Shown piece by piece: positions 35,466 through 45,434 of a stretch of DNA of 64,000 nt (positions within the stretch are counted from its first letter, which is position 1; each line of letters begins with the position of its first letter). The stretch is taken from assembly GCA_947647505.1 (NCBI GenBank), contig CANSKO010000004.1:1-64000 (forward strand), read 5' to 3'. Position numbers and translations under genes: made by a program. Below the pieces are notes generated by a model. The model ran no database searches and was not told the DNA's origin. It worked only from the letters and a program-made list of their open reading frames with translations. The stretch is from an uncultured Roseburia sp. GTDB taxonomy: Bacteria; Bacillota; Clostridia; Lachnospirales; Lachnospiraceae.

Positions 35466-36485
35466 TTAATGGGTCGTGTTCAAAAGCTGTTTTTCAAGCT
35501 GATCGTAATTGTAAGTTCTCTGCGGAAAGTTGTTGAAGCGGGTGCCGGATGCAGTCTGCTGCGCCGCTTTGGAGGACGTTGCGTCTGCTTTCGGCTTCTT
35601 CTGGCGCGCCGCATCAAGCTTTACAATGTCCTTTAATGTATGTACGTCGTTTTTGTGCCAGTTTGTCAGAATGGTATCGGCATAGGCAAAGCTGGCTTTT
35701 CCGGTGGCCTGAATCGCACGTCGGCATGCGTCTTTGATCAGATCCATGGAGAACGCATAAGAGCCTGTCCATTTCTGAATCATCTGCATTTCCGAATCGA
35801 TCAGGTTGCGGCCGCTGATGCCAAACGCGTTCATAACGGCATAGGCCTCCCGGCGGTTGACGCTATGCTCCCTGCGGGCTTCTTCTACGGTGGAAATGCC
35901 GTCATCGGCCCAGGAAAGCGCGATTTTTTCCATATAGCGCAGACTGGTGTGTCCATTGCTGATGCAGGTTTCCATCAGATAGACAATCAGGTCTGTGGAA
36001 AATCCAAGTCCGTCGTGCCAGTATAATATCGTGCGCACGTCGGTGGGATTTAATGTTCTGCCCAGATATTGCTCCGTAATATATAAAATTTCCTGCACGT
36101 CTTCGTCTTTCGGAAGCGAATCTTCCGGTTCCGGCCCATAGGATTCGGGTGGAAGAGGCTGCGCTGTGGCGCAGGAAGCGCGTCCGTCGTCAGGCAGATC
36201 AAGCGAAATGCCGGAGACTTCCTGCTGCGCATTGTATTCGACATGCAAAAGATGAAGCTTTTCCCAATAGGCAATGGCGCGCAGAACATCTTTTTCCGTG
36301 TGATTAAAGACGTCTGCGAGTTCCAAAAGCGAGCAGTCGCTTTTGTTTTGCTCCATACAGCGGATTAAGTACAGGTAAATTTTTACGAATTCTCCATTTG
36401 CAGCGATCATATACTTGTCTATAAAGACATTGGGAATGCTGGTGGAAGATAATAAACCATTGCCGCTTAATGTGAAGTTAGCCAT
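35466..36485 (-). CDS. DnaD-domain replication initiation protein
   Basis: I choose ATG 36485 (MANFTLSGNG...) with GGAGAGAGGG upstream; the frame is open further but crosses the promoter. 339 residues: an amino-terminal winged-helix (FIDKYMIAANGEFVKIYLYL), a middle acidic linker, and two DnaD/DnaB C-terminal-type domains (VRTILYWHDGLGFSTDLIVY and MIQKWTGSYAFSMDLIKDAC). DnaD/DnaB proteins recruit the helicase loader at oriC and at restart sites. DnaA boxes lie about 110 bases upstream. Confidence 0.85.
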   Translation of the reverse strand: MANFTLSGNGLLSSTSIPNVFIDKYMIAANGEFVKIYLYLIRCMEQNKSDCSLLELADVFNHTEKDVLRAIAYWEKLHLLHVEYNAQQEVSGISLDLPDDGRASCATAQPLPPESYGPEPEDSLPKDEDVQEILYITEQYLGRTLNPTDVRTILYWHDGLGFSTDLIVYLMETCISNGHTSLRYMEKIALSWADDGISTVEEARREHSVNRREAYAVMNAFGISGRNLIDSEMQMIQKWTGSYAFSMDLIKDACRRAIQATGKASFAYADTILTNWHKNDVHTLKDIVKLDAARQKKPKADATSSKAAQQTASGTRFNNFPQRTYNYDQLEKQLLNTTH

Positions 36486-36521
36486 CGTGACGCCCTCTCT
36501 CCAACTCTTAATATGTTCCAG

Positions 36522-36530
36522 ATTATAGCA
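36522..36530 (-). promoter_or_regulatory. extended -10 promoter of dnaD-dnaI operon
   Basis: On the minus strand, TGC followed by TATAAT (36527-36522). The -35 is weak (TTTTCA, 17 bases upstream). An inverted repeat CCAGAT/ATCTGG (36518-36523 and 36535-36540) frames the -10. DnaA boxes lie 70-90 bases upstream. Confidence 0.55.
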
Positions 36531-36596
36531 TGGGATCTGGAAAATGAAAAGGGTTAATTTCAACGGAAAGCAGGGAGAAATAAGGGGTTGCAAAAA

Positions 36597-36614
36597 TGTG
36601 GATAATGTGGATAA
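36597..36614 (-). promoter_or_regulatory. two abutting DnaA boxes (consensus)
   Basis: On the plus strand TGTGGATAA occurs twice in a row (36597-36605 and 36606-36614), which is TTATCCACA, the consensus DnaA box, on the minus strand. Both point the same way and touch each other. Confidence 0.75.
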
Positions 36615-36714
36615 AAAGGTGGATGGAACGCAATGCATGAAAAAACAGGCGCTTTTGAAGGCGGAAAAATAAAAAACATCCACATTCTAAATGTTTATAA
36701 AGGAACATTTAAAA

Positions 36715-36732
36715 TGTGGAAAATGTGGAAAA
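36715..36732 (-). promoter_or_regulatory. two abutting DnaA boxes (TTTTCCACA)
   Basis: TGTGGAAAA occurs twice in a row (36715-36723 and 36724-36732), i.e. TTTTCCACA on the minus strand, matching TTWTNCACA. The pair abuts the last codon of murC. A weaker CATCCACA lies at 36677-36684 on the other strand. The region between the pairs is AT-rich. Confidence 0.7.
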
Positions 36733-36733
36733 C

Positions 36734-38116
36734 TTAAGGGTGCAAAAGGTTTTCTCCAATGTTTACAATGTCTCCGGCTCCCATAGTTATCAACAAGTCG
36801 CCGTTTATACAATTTTTTTTCAAATACTGTTCAATTTCTGAAAAACCTGGAAAATACATGGCGTCGACGCCTGCTTTCTTCAAATCGTCCGCGAGGTCTT
36901 TCGCGTGGACCCCAAGCGTGTCTGTTTCGCGGGCGGCATAAATATCCGCAAGAATTACGACATCCGCGCGGGAGAGCGCCTTTACGAATTCCGGCCAGAA
37001 CGCCTTTGTCCGCGTGTAGGTGTGGGGCTGAAATACGCAGATCAGGCGTTTGTGTGGATAAGCGCGCGCAGCGGAGAGCGTTGCGGTGATTTCGGTCGGA
37101 TGGTGCGCGTAGTCATCGATGATCGTAACGTTGTCTGCAAACGTTCCCTTAAACTGAAAGCGCCGGTCTGTTCCCTGATAGGCTGCGATGCCGTTTGCAA
37201 TCGCGTCGGCGGGCAGGCTGCATTCAAGAGCCGTAGCAATGGCGGCAAGCGCGTTCGAGACATTGTGCATGCCCGGAACGGAAAGCGTAACGGGAAAGAC
37301 GGCGCGCCCGCGATGCATCACCGTAAAAGAAGCGCAGCCGTTTTCCTGAATGGAAAGTGAAGACGGGTAATAATCCAGATCATCGTGCATGCCATATGTG
37401 ACGACGGGAACGGAAAGTCCCTTTGTGATGTCTTCGCGCTGTTCGATTTCTCCGTTTAAGATGACGGCGCCGCCGGGTCTTACATTTGCGGCGAATTTAC
37501 GAAAAGAATCCCGGATTTCCTGAAGATCATGGAAGAAATCCATATGGTCTTCTTCGATGTTCAAAATCAGGCTGTATTTTGGATGGAAGTGCAGAAAGCT
37601 GTTGGTGTATTCACAGGCCTCCGTCAAAAAGACGTCAGAGCGGCCGACGCGGATGTTGCCGCCAATCGCGTTTAAAATGCCGCCGACGGAAATGGTAGGG
37701 TCGGTGTCTGCGGCAAGGAAAATCTGGCTGAGCATGGACGTTGTCGTAGTCTTGCCATGCGTCCCGGAAACGGCAAAGGAATTTTCATAATTATGCATCA
37801 CCTGTCCCAGAAATTCCGCGCGGGAAAGCATGGGAAGCGCGGCTTCTTTTGCCGCTGCAAATTCCGGATTTTCAGGATGGATCGCGGCGGTGTATACGAC
37901 GGCGTCAATCTCCGGCGTTATGTTTTTTGCGGACTGCGGGCAGAAGATGCGCGCGCCGCGCGCTGCAAGCCGGCGGGTAAGCGGCGATTCCTGTCGGTCG
38001 GAACCGGAGACGGTAAAGCCTTCTTCCAGAAGGATTTCAGCCAGGCCGCTCATGCTGATGCCGCCGATGCCGATAAAATGGATATGAATGGGGGTCTGAA
38101 AATTGATTTGATACAT
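36734..38116 (-). CDS. murC: UDP-N-acetylmuramate-L-alanine ligase
   Basis: 460 residues. Adds L-Ala to UDP-MurNAc in peptidoglycan precursor synthesis. Visible are the amino-terminal nucleotide fold (IHFIGIGGISMSGLAEIL), the ATP loop (VSGTHGKTTTTSM), the metal/substrate region (IEEDHMDFF), and DDYAHHPTEI near residue 330. It has its own promoter on the minus strand. Confidence 0.95.
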   Translation of the reverse strand: MYQINFQTPIHIHFIGIGGISMSGLAEILLEEGFTVSGSDRQESPLTRRLAARGARIFCPQSAKNITPEIDAVVYTAAIHPENPEFAAAKEAALPMLSRAEFLGQVMHNYENSFAVSGTHGKTTTTSMLSQIFLAADTDPTISVGGILNAIGGNIRVGRSDVFLTEACEYTNSFLHFHPKYSLILNIEEDHMDFFHDLQEIRDSFRKFAANVRPGGAVILNGEIEQREDITKGLSVPVVTYGMHDDLDYYPSSLSIQENGCASFTVMHRGRAVFPVTLSVPGMHNVSNALAAIATALECSLPADAIANGIAAYQGTDRRFQFKGTFADNVTIIDDYAHHPTEITATLSAARAYPHKRLICVFQPHTYTRTKAFWPEFVKALSRADVVILADIYAARETDTLGVHAKDLADDLKKAGVDAMYFPGFSEIEQYLKKNCINGDLLITMGAGDIVNIGENLLHP

Positions 38117-38164
38117 ATTTTTTACCAGTCCAATCTTTCTTATAAAATTTTTTCATCTGTATAT

Positions 38165-38193
38165 ATTATAACCAACGATCTGTTTTTTGCAAA
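38165..38193 (-). promoter_or_regulatory. promoter of murC
   Basis: Minus strand TTTGCA (38193-38188), a 17-base spacer and TATAAT (38170-38165), about 50 bases before the murC start. Confidence 0.6.
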
Positions 38194-38247
38194 TTCGTTA
38201 AAATTTACAAAAAAATACAAATCAGAACGTCAATCTTGTGAAAAATG

Positions 38248-38277
38248 TTGTACAAAAAATAAGAAGTATGGTATAAT
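38248..38277 (+). promoter_or_regulatory. promoter of glgC-glgD
   Basis: TTGTAC (38248-38253), an 18-base spacer ending in TGG and TATAAT (38272-38277), 42 bases before ATG 38319. Confidence 0.65.
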
Positions 38278-38318
38278 TCTTTTATCACATATATGAAAAA
38301 TGACAAGAGGTGAGTGAT

Positions 38319-39593
38319 ATGATTCGAAAAGAAATGATAGCAATGCTATTAGCCGGCGGACAGGGAAGCCGGCTTGGAGTGCTGACCGCAAATGTCGCGA
38401 AACCGGCCGTTGCATTCGGTGGAAAATATCGGATTATTGATTTTCCGCTGAGCAACTGCATCAATTCCGGAATTGATACGGTGGGGGTTTTAACGCAGTA
38501 TCAGCCGCTTCGGTTAAATTCGCATATTGGAATCGGCATTCCCTGGGATCTGGATCGTAACAATGGAGGCGTTACCGTGCTGCCGCCTTATGAGAAGAGC
38601 GACAGCAGCGAATGGTATACGGGCACGGCCAATGCAATTTATCAGAATTTAAGTTATATCGAAAGCTATAATCCCGAATACGTGCTGATCCTCTCCGGCG
38701 ATCATATTTATAAAATGGATTACGAAGTGATGCTGGATTTCCACAGGGAGAATCATGCGGACGTTACGATTGCGGCGATGCCTGTGCCAATGGAAGAGGC
38801 GAGCCGGTTTGGCATCGTAATTACAGATGAGAACCGCAAGATTCAGGAGTTTGAGGAGAAGCCGAAAGAGCCGAGAAGCAATCTGGCGTCTATGGGCATT
38901 TATATTTTCACCTGGAGCGTGTTAAGAGACGCGCTCATTGCGAAGAAGGAGCAGAGCAACTGTGATTTTGGCAAGCATATTATTCCCTACTGTCATGAAG
39001 GCGGGAAGCGTCTGTTTGCATATGAATACAATGGATACTGGAAAGACGTGGGAACGCTTGGCTCTTACTGGGAAGCGAACATGGAGCTGGTGGATCTGAT
39101 TCCCGAATTTAATCTGTACGAAGAATACTGGAAGATCTATACCAAGACGGACAATGTCGAGCCGCAGTATGTTTCGTTGGATTCGACGATTGAAAAGAGT
39201 ATTATTGGCGAGGGATCGGAGATTTTTGGCGAAGTGCATCATTCCGTGATCGGAGCCGGCGTGACGATTGGAAAAGGAACCGTGGTGCGGGATTCCATTA
39301 TTATGAAAGATACGCAGATTGGCGATAACTGCACGATTGAAAAAGCGATTATCGCGGAAGACTGCACGATCGGCAGCGGCGTGCAGATGGGCGTTGGAGA
39401 TGAGAAGGAGAGCCGTCTGCATCGTGAAATTTATGCATTCGGTCTTGTGACGGTCGGAGAAAATTCCTGCATTCCTTCTGATGTGAAGATTGGAAAAAAT
39501 ACCGCGATTGCCGGCGTGACGGAGAGAGAGGATTATCCGAACGGCATGCTGGACGGAGGAGAATATATCATAAAGGCAGGTGAGGGCAAATGA
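38319..39593 (+). CDS. glgC: glucose-1-phosphate adenylyltransferase
   Basis: 424 residues from ATG 38319, which has AGGTGA upstream; GTG 38310 is an alternative. Makes ADP-glucose for glycogen. Amino-terminal nucleotidyltransferase fold ([35 protein letters not shown]) and a C-terminal left-handed beta-helix with hexapeptide repeats ([22 protein letters not shown]). The stop overlaps the glgD start by 4 bases, so subunits are made in step. Confidence 0.93.
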   Translation: MIRKEMIAMLLAGGQGSRLGVLTANVAKPAVAFGGKYRIIDFPLSNCINSGIDTVGVLTQYQPLRLNSHIGIGIPWDLDRNNGGVTVLPPYEKSDSSEWYTGTANAIYQNLSYIESYNPEYVLILSGDHIYKMDYEVMLDFHRENHADVTIAAMPVPMEEASRFGIVITDENRKIQEFEEKPKEPRSNLASMGIYIFTWSVLRDALIAKKEQSNCDFGKHIIPYCHEGGKRLFAYEYNGYWKDVGTLGSYWEANMELVDLIPEFNLYEEYWKIYTKTDNVEPQYVSLDSTIEKSIIGEGSEIFGEVHHSVIGAGVTIGKGTVVRDSIIMKDTQIGDNCTIEKAIIAEDCTIGSGVQMGVGDEKESRLHREIYAFGLVTVGENSCIPSDVKIGKNTAIAGVTEREDYPNGMLDGGEYIIKAGEGK

Positions 39594-40708
39594 AGGCATT
39601 AGGAATCATTCTCGCGGGCGGCAGCAGCAACCGGATGCAGGAGCTGACGAATCAGAGGGCGGTGTCGGCGATGCCGGTTGGCGGAAGCTATCGCAGCATT
39701 GACTTTGCGCTGAGCAATATGAGCAGCTCCCGCATTCATACGGTTGCAGTTTTAACACAGTATAACGCAAGGTCTCTGAACGAACATCTAAGCTCTTCCA
39801 AATGGTGGGACTTCGGAAGAAAGCAGGGCGGTCTTTATACGTTTACGCCGACGGTTACAGCGGCCAATAACTGGTGGTACCGGGGCACGGCGGATGCGAT
39901 GTATCAGAATATTGATTTTCTGAGGAGACGCCATGAGCCATATGTAATTATCAGCAGCGGCGACTGCGTATACAAAGTGGACTTTAATGAACTTCTGGAT
40001 TACCATATTGAGAAGAAGGCGGACATTACGGTTGTTTGCAAAGACATGCCGGCGGGGGAAGACGTCAGCCGTTATGGAGTGGTCCGCATGAATGAAGAAG
40101 CAAGGATCGTGGAGTTTGAAGAAAAGCCGATGATGGCCAATTCCAATACGATTTCCACGGGAATTTACATCATTCGCAGACGTCAGCTGATTGAAATGCT
40201 GGAACGTTGCGCGCAGGAAGAGCGTTATGACTTTGTGTCAGACATTCTGATCCGTTACAAAAATCTGAAACGGATTTATGGCTATAAGCTTAAGACCTAC
40301 TGGAGCAACATTGCTTCCGTGGATTCGTACTATCAGACAAATATGGATTTTCTCAAACCGGAAGTCCGCAAATTCTTTTTCCGCGACGAACCGAAAATCG
40401 CGACAAAAGTGGATGACCTTCCGCCGGCGAAATACAATGCCGGATCGGATGTGCGCAACAGCCTTGTTGCGAGCGGATGCATCATCAACAGCAAGGTTGA
40501 GAATTCCATCCTGTTTAAACAGACGTTTGTCGGCAAAAACTGCGTGATTAAGAATTCGATTATTTTAAACGACGTTTATATCGGAGACAACACGCACATT
40601 GAAAACTGTATTGTGGAAAGCCGCAATACGCTGCGCGCCAATACGTATTATTGCGGAGACAATGGCGTTAAGGTTGTCTGTGAAGACAATGCAAGATATG
40701 TCATGTGA
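39590..40708 (+). CDS. glgD: glucose-1-phosphate adenylyltransferase GlgD subunit
   Basis: 372 residues. Homologous to GlgC but with a changed nucleotide loop ([19 protein letters not shown] instead of GGQGSRL..LT). GlgD is the non-catalytic or weakly catalytic partner that boosts GlgC in Firmicutes. Hexapeptide strands near the C-terminus ([20 protein letters not shown]). Overlaps glgC by ATGA. Confidence 0.9.
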   Translation: MKALGIILAGGSSNRMQELTNQRAVSAMPVGGSYRSIDFALSNMSSSRIHTVAVLTQYNARSLNEHLSSSKWWDFGRKQGGLYTFTPTVTAANNWWYRGTADAMYQNIDFLRRRHEPYVIISSGDCVYKVDFNELLDYHIEKKADITVVCKDMPAGEDVSRYGVVRMNEEARIVEFEEKPMMANSNTISTGIYIIRRRQLIEMLERCAQEERYDFVSDILIRYKNLKRIYGYKLKTYWSNIASVDSYYQTNMDFLKPEVRKFFFRDEPKIATKVDDLPPAKYNAGSDVRNSLVASGCIINSKVENSILFKQTFVGKNCVIKNSIILNDVYIGDNTHIENCIVESRNTLRANTYYCGDNGVKVVCEDNARYVM

Positions 40709-40775
40709 TCGGAGCCTGACAGGGAGATAACAGCAGATCACGGAAAAGCCGGGGCGGAAAGAAGGAGGTAAGAAT

Positions 40776-41045
40776 ATGCAGATTACAGACGTAAGAATCC
40801 GGAAAGTTGAAAAAGAAGGCAAAATGAAAGCAGTTGTATCGATTACGATTGATGAAGAATTTGTAGTGCACGACATCAAGGTGATTGAAGGTGAAAAGGG
40901 ATTGTTTATTGCAATGCCGAGCCGTAAAGCCGCCGATGGTGAATACCGCGATGTTGCGCATCCGATAAATTCAAATACAAGAGACCGGATTCAGGATTTG
41001 ATTTTGGAGAAGTATCAGGCTGAAATTGCTGTAGAGAATGCATAA
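40776..41045 (+). CDS. spoVG: SpoVG-family RNA-binding regulator
   Basis: 89 residues. [20 protein letters not shown], then [11 protein letters not shown] and [19 protein letters not shown], are the SpoVG signatures. In Firmicutes it binds RNA and DNA and affects septation, sporulation and virulence. GAAGGAGG precedes the start and a terminator follows. Confidence 0.95.
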   Translation: MQITDVRIRKVEKEGKMKAVVSITIDEEFVVHDIKVIEGEKGLFIAMPSRKAADGEYRDVAHPINSNTRDRIQDLILEKYQAEIAVENA

Positions 41046-41060
41046 CAGAGAAATGGAGAC

Positions 41061-41097
41061 AGCCCCTTGCTTTGGGTGGAAGCGGGGGGCTTTTTTT
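41061..41097 (+). terminator. terminator after spoVG
   Basis: AGCCCC (41061-41066) with GGGGCT (41086-41091) and an inner GCTT/AAGC pair, then seven T residues. Confidence 0.8.
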
Positions 41098-41210
41098 GGC
41101 GGATAATTTGCAGCGTCTGTCGTAAAATTTGGGGGTTTACAAGATTTGCGTAGTTGTGATAGAGTGTGTTTGCAAATGGAGAGCGGAATTTCAGGCAGGA
41201 GGATGCGGTT

Positions 41211-41798
41211 ATGTTTGTGATTGCGGGACTTGGAAATCCTGGAAAAAAATACGAGGGCACGCGTCATAATGTTGGGTTTGACGTAATCGACGCGCTGGCG
41301 GAAAAATATAATGTCAATATGAACCTGAAGAAGCATAAGGCAATCTGCGGGATGGGCATAATAGAGGGCGTAAAGGCGCTGCTGGTGAAGCCGCAGACGT
41401 TTATGAACCTAAGCGGAGAGAGCGTGGCGGCGGCGCTTGATTTTTATAAGCTGAATGCGGCGGAGGATCTGATCGTGCTGTTCGACGATATCAGTCTGCC
41501 GCCGGGAGACATCCGCATTCGGGAAAAGGGAAGCGCCGGAGGGCACAACGGGGTTAAGAGCATCATTGCGAAGACGGGGCGCAGCGATTTTGCCCGCATC
41601 AAAATCGGCGTGGGCGAGCGGAGTGAAGGATGGGACCTTGCAGACCATGTGTTGGGACGTTTTTCGGAGCGGGAGAGAAAAGACGTTGACGCTGCGATAA
41701 ACAATGCGGCGCTTGCGGCAGGTTATATGGTGAATGGAGAGACGAATCGCGCAATGAATGCGTTTAACGCAAAGAAACGGAAGCAGGAGCAGACATGA
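41211..41798 (+). CDS. pth: peptidyl-tRNA hydrolase
   Basis: 195 residues from ATG 41211, 8 bases after GGAGG. Recycles stalled peptidyl-tRNA. The signature is AGLGNPGKKYEGTRHNVGF with the catalytic His, and VLFDDISLPPGDIRIR holds the catalytic Asp. The stop overlaps the mfd start by 4 bases, a usual pth-mfd order in Firmicutes. Confidence 0.94.
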   Translation: MFVIAGLGNPGKKYEGTRHNVGFDVIDALAEKYNVNMNLKKHKAICGMGIIEGVKALLVKPQTFMNLSGESVAAALDFYKLNAAEDLIVLFDDISLPPGDIRIREKGSAGGHNGVKSIIAKTGRSDFARIKIGVGERSEGWDLADHVLGRFSERERKDVDAAINNAALAAGYMVNGETNRAMNAFNAKKRKQEQT

Positions 41799-44700
41799 GG
41801 GCATTTTCAGAGCCGCTGCGTTCTTTGGAAGAAATACGAAAACTGGAGGCGCAGCTGAAAAAAGGGCCGGGAATTCAGATGATATCCGGCTGCATTGATG
41901 CGCAGAAGCCGCATCTGATGTATGGTATTGGCGATACGGCATACAATAGGGTGATCGTAACATTCAGTGAGCAGCGGGCAAGGGAATTATACGAAGCGTA
42001 TCGTTTTTTTGACAGGGAGGCGCTGTATTATCCGGCAAAGGATGTTTTGTTTTATCAGTCGGATCTGCGCGGAAATGTGCTGACGAGAGAACGGATACAG
42101 GTTTTAAAGCGGATTGCGGAACAAAAAAGGACGACGCTCGTAACGACGTATGACGCGCTCATGAATCGCATGCCAAAGCCGGGGCGTTTCCTGTCGGCAG
42201 TGAAAACGTGCCGGCTGGGGGATGCGATGGATTTGGAGCGTTTTAAGAAAAGCCTTGTCGCTATGGGGTATGAACGGACGGGGCAGATCGAAGCGGCAGG
42301 GCAGTTTTCCATTCGGGGCGGCATTTTAGACGTGTTTCCGCTGACGGAAGAGAATCCGTACCGCATCGAGCTTTGGGGAGATGAGATTGATTCGCTGCGC
42401 AGCTTTGACGTGGAAAGCCAAAGATCCATTGAAAACCTTTCTTGCGTTGAAATCTGTCCCGCCACAGAGCTGATTTTGACGGAAGAAGAAAAGGAAAACG
42501 GGCTGAAACGCATTCAAAAAGATGGAGAACGGCTGTATCAGGCGTACCGCAATGAGAGGAAGACGGAGGAAGCGGCGCGCATTCGCCAGACGATAGAGGC
42601 GCTGGAAGAAGAAATTACAGAATGCGCGGGCGTAGACGGAATCGACGCGTTTCTGACATATTTTGACCGCGATACGGTGTCGCTTCTGGATTATCTGGAC
42701 AAAGATAAAACGCTGCTTTTTCTGGATGAAGCGGCGCGCTGCGTAGAGCGCGGGCGCGCAACGGAGCGGGAGTTTTCGGAAAGCATGAAAATGCGTCTGG
42801 AAAAAGGCTATATTTTGCCGGGACAGATGGAAGCCCTTTACAGCTGCGCGGAAACGGCGGCAAGGCTTTTGGCGGGACGCTGCGTGGCATGTATGGCGCT
42901 TGAGCAGAAGATTCCGGAGATGTCTGTCGCAAATCATTATTCCGTACAGGCGAGAAGCATCGGCTCCTATCAGGGCAGCTTTGAGCTTCTCGTAAAAGAT
43001 TTGCTGCAATATAAGAAAAAAGGATATGCCGTCATTCTTTTGTCCGGTTCCAGAACGAGGGCCAGACGTCTGGCTGAAGACCTTTTGATGGAAGGGCTGA
43101 GCTGCTTTTATTCGGAAGCGTATGACCGCGTGGTGAAGCCCGGCGAAATCATGACGGTCTATGGAAAAGTCAGACAGGGCTATGAATATCCGCTGCTGTC
43201 GTTTGCCGTCATTTCAGAAAGCGATATTTTTGGGAAGGAAAAGAAGAAAAAGAAAAAGCGGAAATTTGCGGAAGGTGACAGGATTGCAGGATTTACGGAG
43301 CTTTCCGTTGGCGATTACGTCGTGCATGAAAATCATGGGCTTGGCATTTACCGCGGCATCGAGCGGATTGAAGTTGATAAGACGGCCAAAGACTATATCA
43401 AAATTGAATATGACAAGGGCAGCTGCCTGTATATTCTTGCCACGCAGCTGGACATGATTCAAAAATATGCGGGAGCGGATGCCAAAAAGCCAAAGCTGAA
43501 CCGGTTAGGCGGTCAGGAATGGAGCAGGACGAAACGTAGGGTGGAAGGCGCGGTGAAAGAGATCGCTTCGGAGCTCGTCGCGCTTTACGCCAGGCGTCAG
43601 CAGAACGAAGGGCATGCGTATGGGGCGGATACCGTCTGGCAGCGGGAGTTTGAAGAGATGTTTCCATTTGAGGAAACGGAAGATCAGGAATCGGCGATTG
43701 CAGCGACGAAACGGGACATGGAAAGCAAAAAGATTATGGACCGCTTAATCTGCGGCGACGTGGGATACGGCAAAACGGAAATCGCGATCCGGGCGGCGTT
43801 CAAAGCGGTGCAGGAGGGGAAGCAGGTCGTCTATCTGGTGCCTACGACGATTCTTGCGCAGCAGCATTACAATACGTTTTCCCAGCGGATGAAGGATTTT
43901 CCCGTTACCGTCGATTTACTCTGCCGGTTTAAAAGCGCGGCGGAGCAAAAGAAAACGATTGCCGAATTGAAACGGGGCATGGTGGACATTCTCATTGGAA
44001 CGCACAGGGTCCTGTCCAAAGACGTGGAATTTAAAGATCTTGGACTTTTGATTATTGATGAGGAGCAGCGCTTTGGCGTCTCCCATAAAGAAAAAATCAA
44101 ACAGTTCAAATATACGGTCGACGTGCTGACGCTGACGGCTACGCCGATACCAAGAACGCTTCATATGAGCCTGATTGGGATTCGGGACATGAGCATTCTG
44201 GAAGAGCCGCCGCTAGACCGTCTGCCGATTCAGACGTATGTGATGGAATACGACGAGGAGATGGTGCGGGAGGCGATTACAAGAGAGCTTGCACGCGGCG
44301 GACAGGTGTATTATGTGTTTAACCGCGTCCGGCAGATTGCAGATGCAGCGGCGCGGATCGCGGGGCTTGTGCCGGACGCTTCGGTGGAGTTTGCGCATGG
44401 GCAGATGAAAGAGCGGGAGCTGGAACAGATTATGTACCGCTTTATCAACGGAGAAATCGACGTTCTGGTATCAACGACGATTATTGAAACAGGACTTGAC
44501 ATTTCAAACGTCAATACGATGATTATTCAGGACGCGGATCATATGGGGCTGTCCCAGCTGTACCAGCTGCGCGGCAGGGTGGGCAGGTCCAACCGGACGG
44601 CATATGCATTTTTCATGTACCGGCGGGATAAACTGTTAAAAGAAGTTGCAGAAAAGCGCCTGGCGGCGATTCGGGAGTATACGGAGCTTGGCAGCGGGTT

Positions 44701-45328
44701 CAAGATTGCAATGCGGGATCTGGAAATCCGGGGCGCCGGCAATCTGCTTGGCGCCGAGCAGCACGGGCATATGGAAGCCGTGGGATATGATCTGTACTGT
44801 AAGATGCTGCACGAAGCGGTGAAGCAGGAGAAGGGCATTGAGCCGCCGGAAAGCTACGAGACTTCCATTGACGTTGCGATCGACGCATTTATTCCGGCGT
44901 CCTATATTTCCAATGAGGCGCAGCGGCTGGATATGTATAAGCGGATTGCCGGGGTGGAAACGGAAGAAGAGAAAGAAGATATGACAGAAGAGCTGATCGA
45001 CCGTTTTGGCGAGCCTCCAAAATCCGTTCAGAATCTTTTGATGCTGGCGGAATATAAGGCGCTGGCGCATCGGCGTTATTTTACCGAGGTTGCACAGAAG
45101 GGGGACGAAATCCGCTTTGCGCTGTTTGAACGCGCAAAAATGAATCCGGCGAAAATACCGGAATTTGTCGGGCTGTTTCAGGGAAAAATGAAATTTTATG
45201 CCGATAAAAAAATACCGTGCTTTGTGTACTGCATGCAAAAGAATTCCAGAAAAAGCGAGAGCGCGGCAGAGGTCATTGCAGACGTGTTAAAGCATGCTAA
45301 AATGCTGTGCGCCGATACGCCGGAGTAA
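41795..45328 (+). CDS. mfd: transcription-repair coupling factor
   Basis: 1177 residues, the usual length. UvrB-like amino-terminal domains, a polymerase-binding RID/CarD domain (SVGDYVVHENHGLGIYRG), and a RecG-like translocase with Walker A (CGDVGYGKTEIA), LIIDEEQRFGV, TATPIPRTL and QLRGRVGRS, plus the C-terminal TRCF domain. It removes stalled RNA polymerase and recruits UvrA. A lysine run (KEKKKKKKRK, about residue 485) interrupts the region just before the RID. Confidence 0.95.
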   Translation: MRAFSEPLRSLEEIRKLEAQLKKGPGIQMISGCIDAQKPHLMYGIGDTAYNRVIVTFSEQRARELYEAYRFFDREALYYPAKDVLFYQSDLRGNVLTRERIQVLKRIAEQKRTTLVTTYDALMNRMPKPGRFLSAVKTCRLGDAMDLERFKKSLVAMGYERTGQIEAAGQFSIRGGILDVFPLTEENPYRIELWGDEIDSLRSFDVESQRSIENLSCVEICPATELILTEEEKENGLKRIQKDGERLYQAYRNERKTEEAARIRQTIEALEEEITECAGVDGIDAFLTYFDRDTVSLLDYLDKDKTLLFLDEAARCVERGRATEREFSESMKMRLEKGYILPGQMEALYSCAETAARLLAGRCVACMALEQKIPEMSVANHYSVQARSIGSYQGSFELLVKDLLQYKKKGYAVILLSGSRTRARRLAEDLLMEGLSCFYSEAYDRVVKPGEIMTVYGKVRQGYEYPLLSFAVISESDIFGKEKKKKKKRKFAEGDRIAGFTELSVGDYVVHENHGLGIYRGIERIEVDKTAKDYIKIEYDKGSCLYILATQLDMIQKYAGADAKKPKLNRLGGQEWSRTKRRVEGAVKEIASELVALYARRQQNEGHAYGADTVWQREFEEMFPFEETEDQESAIAATKRDMESKKIMDRLICGDVGYGKTEIAIRAAFKAVQEGKQVVYLVPTTILAQQHYNTFSQRMKDFPVTVDLLCRFKSAAEQKKTIAELKRGMVDILIGTHRVLSKDVEFKDLGLLIIDEEQRFGVSHKEKIKQFKYTVDVLTLTATPIPRTLHMSLIGIRDMSILEEPPLDRLPIQTYVMEYDEEMVREAITRELARGGQVYYVFNRVRQIADAAARIAGLVPDASVEFAHGQMKERELEQIMYRFINGEIDVLVSTTIIETGLDISNVNTMIIQDADHMGLSQLYQLRGRVGRSNRTAYAFFMYRRDKLLKEVAEKRLAAIREYTELGSGFKIAMRDLEIRGAGNLLGAEQHGHMEAVGYDLYCKMLHEAVKQEKGIEPPESYETSIDVAIDAFIPASYISNEAQRLDMYKRIAGVETEEEKEDMTEELIDRFGEPPKSVQNLLMLAEYKALAHRRYFTEVAQKGDEIRFALFERAKMNPAKIPEFVGLFQGKMKFYADKKIPCFVYCMQKNSRKSESAAEVIADVLKHAKMLCADTPE

Positions 45329-45358
45329 GAAAAGTTTTTAAAAAAACAGTGAAAAATC

Positions 45359-45387
45359 TTGCGGCCTGTTTTAAAAAGCACTATAAT
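45359..45387 (+). promoter_or_regulatory. promoter of foldase gene
   Basis: TTGCGG (45359-45364), a 17-base spacer and TATAAT (45382-45387), 48 bases before ATG 45435. Confidence 0.55.
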
Positions 45388-45434
45388 GGAAACAATGACT
45401 GGCGAAACGCCGGAGAGAAATCCAGGAGGGACGT

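Noticed and set aside
35466-36683. 405-codon version of the DnaD-domain gene
   Set aside because: The extra 66 codons cross the promoter and are hydrophobic and His/Phe-rich; ATG 36485 has the ribosome site.
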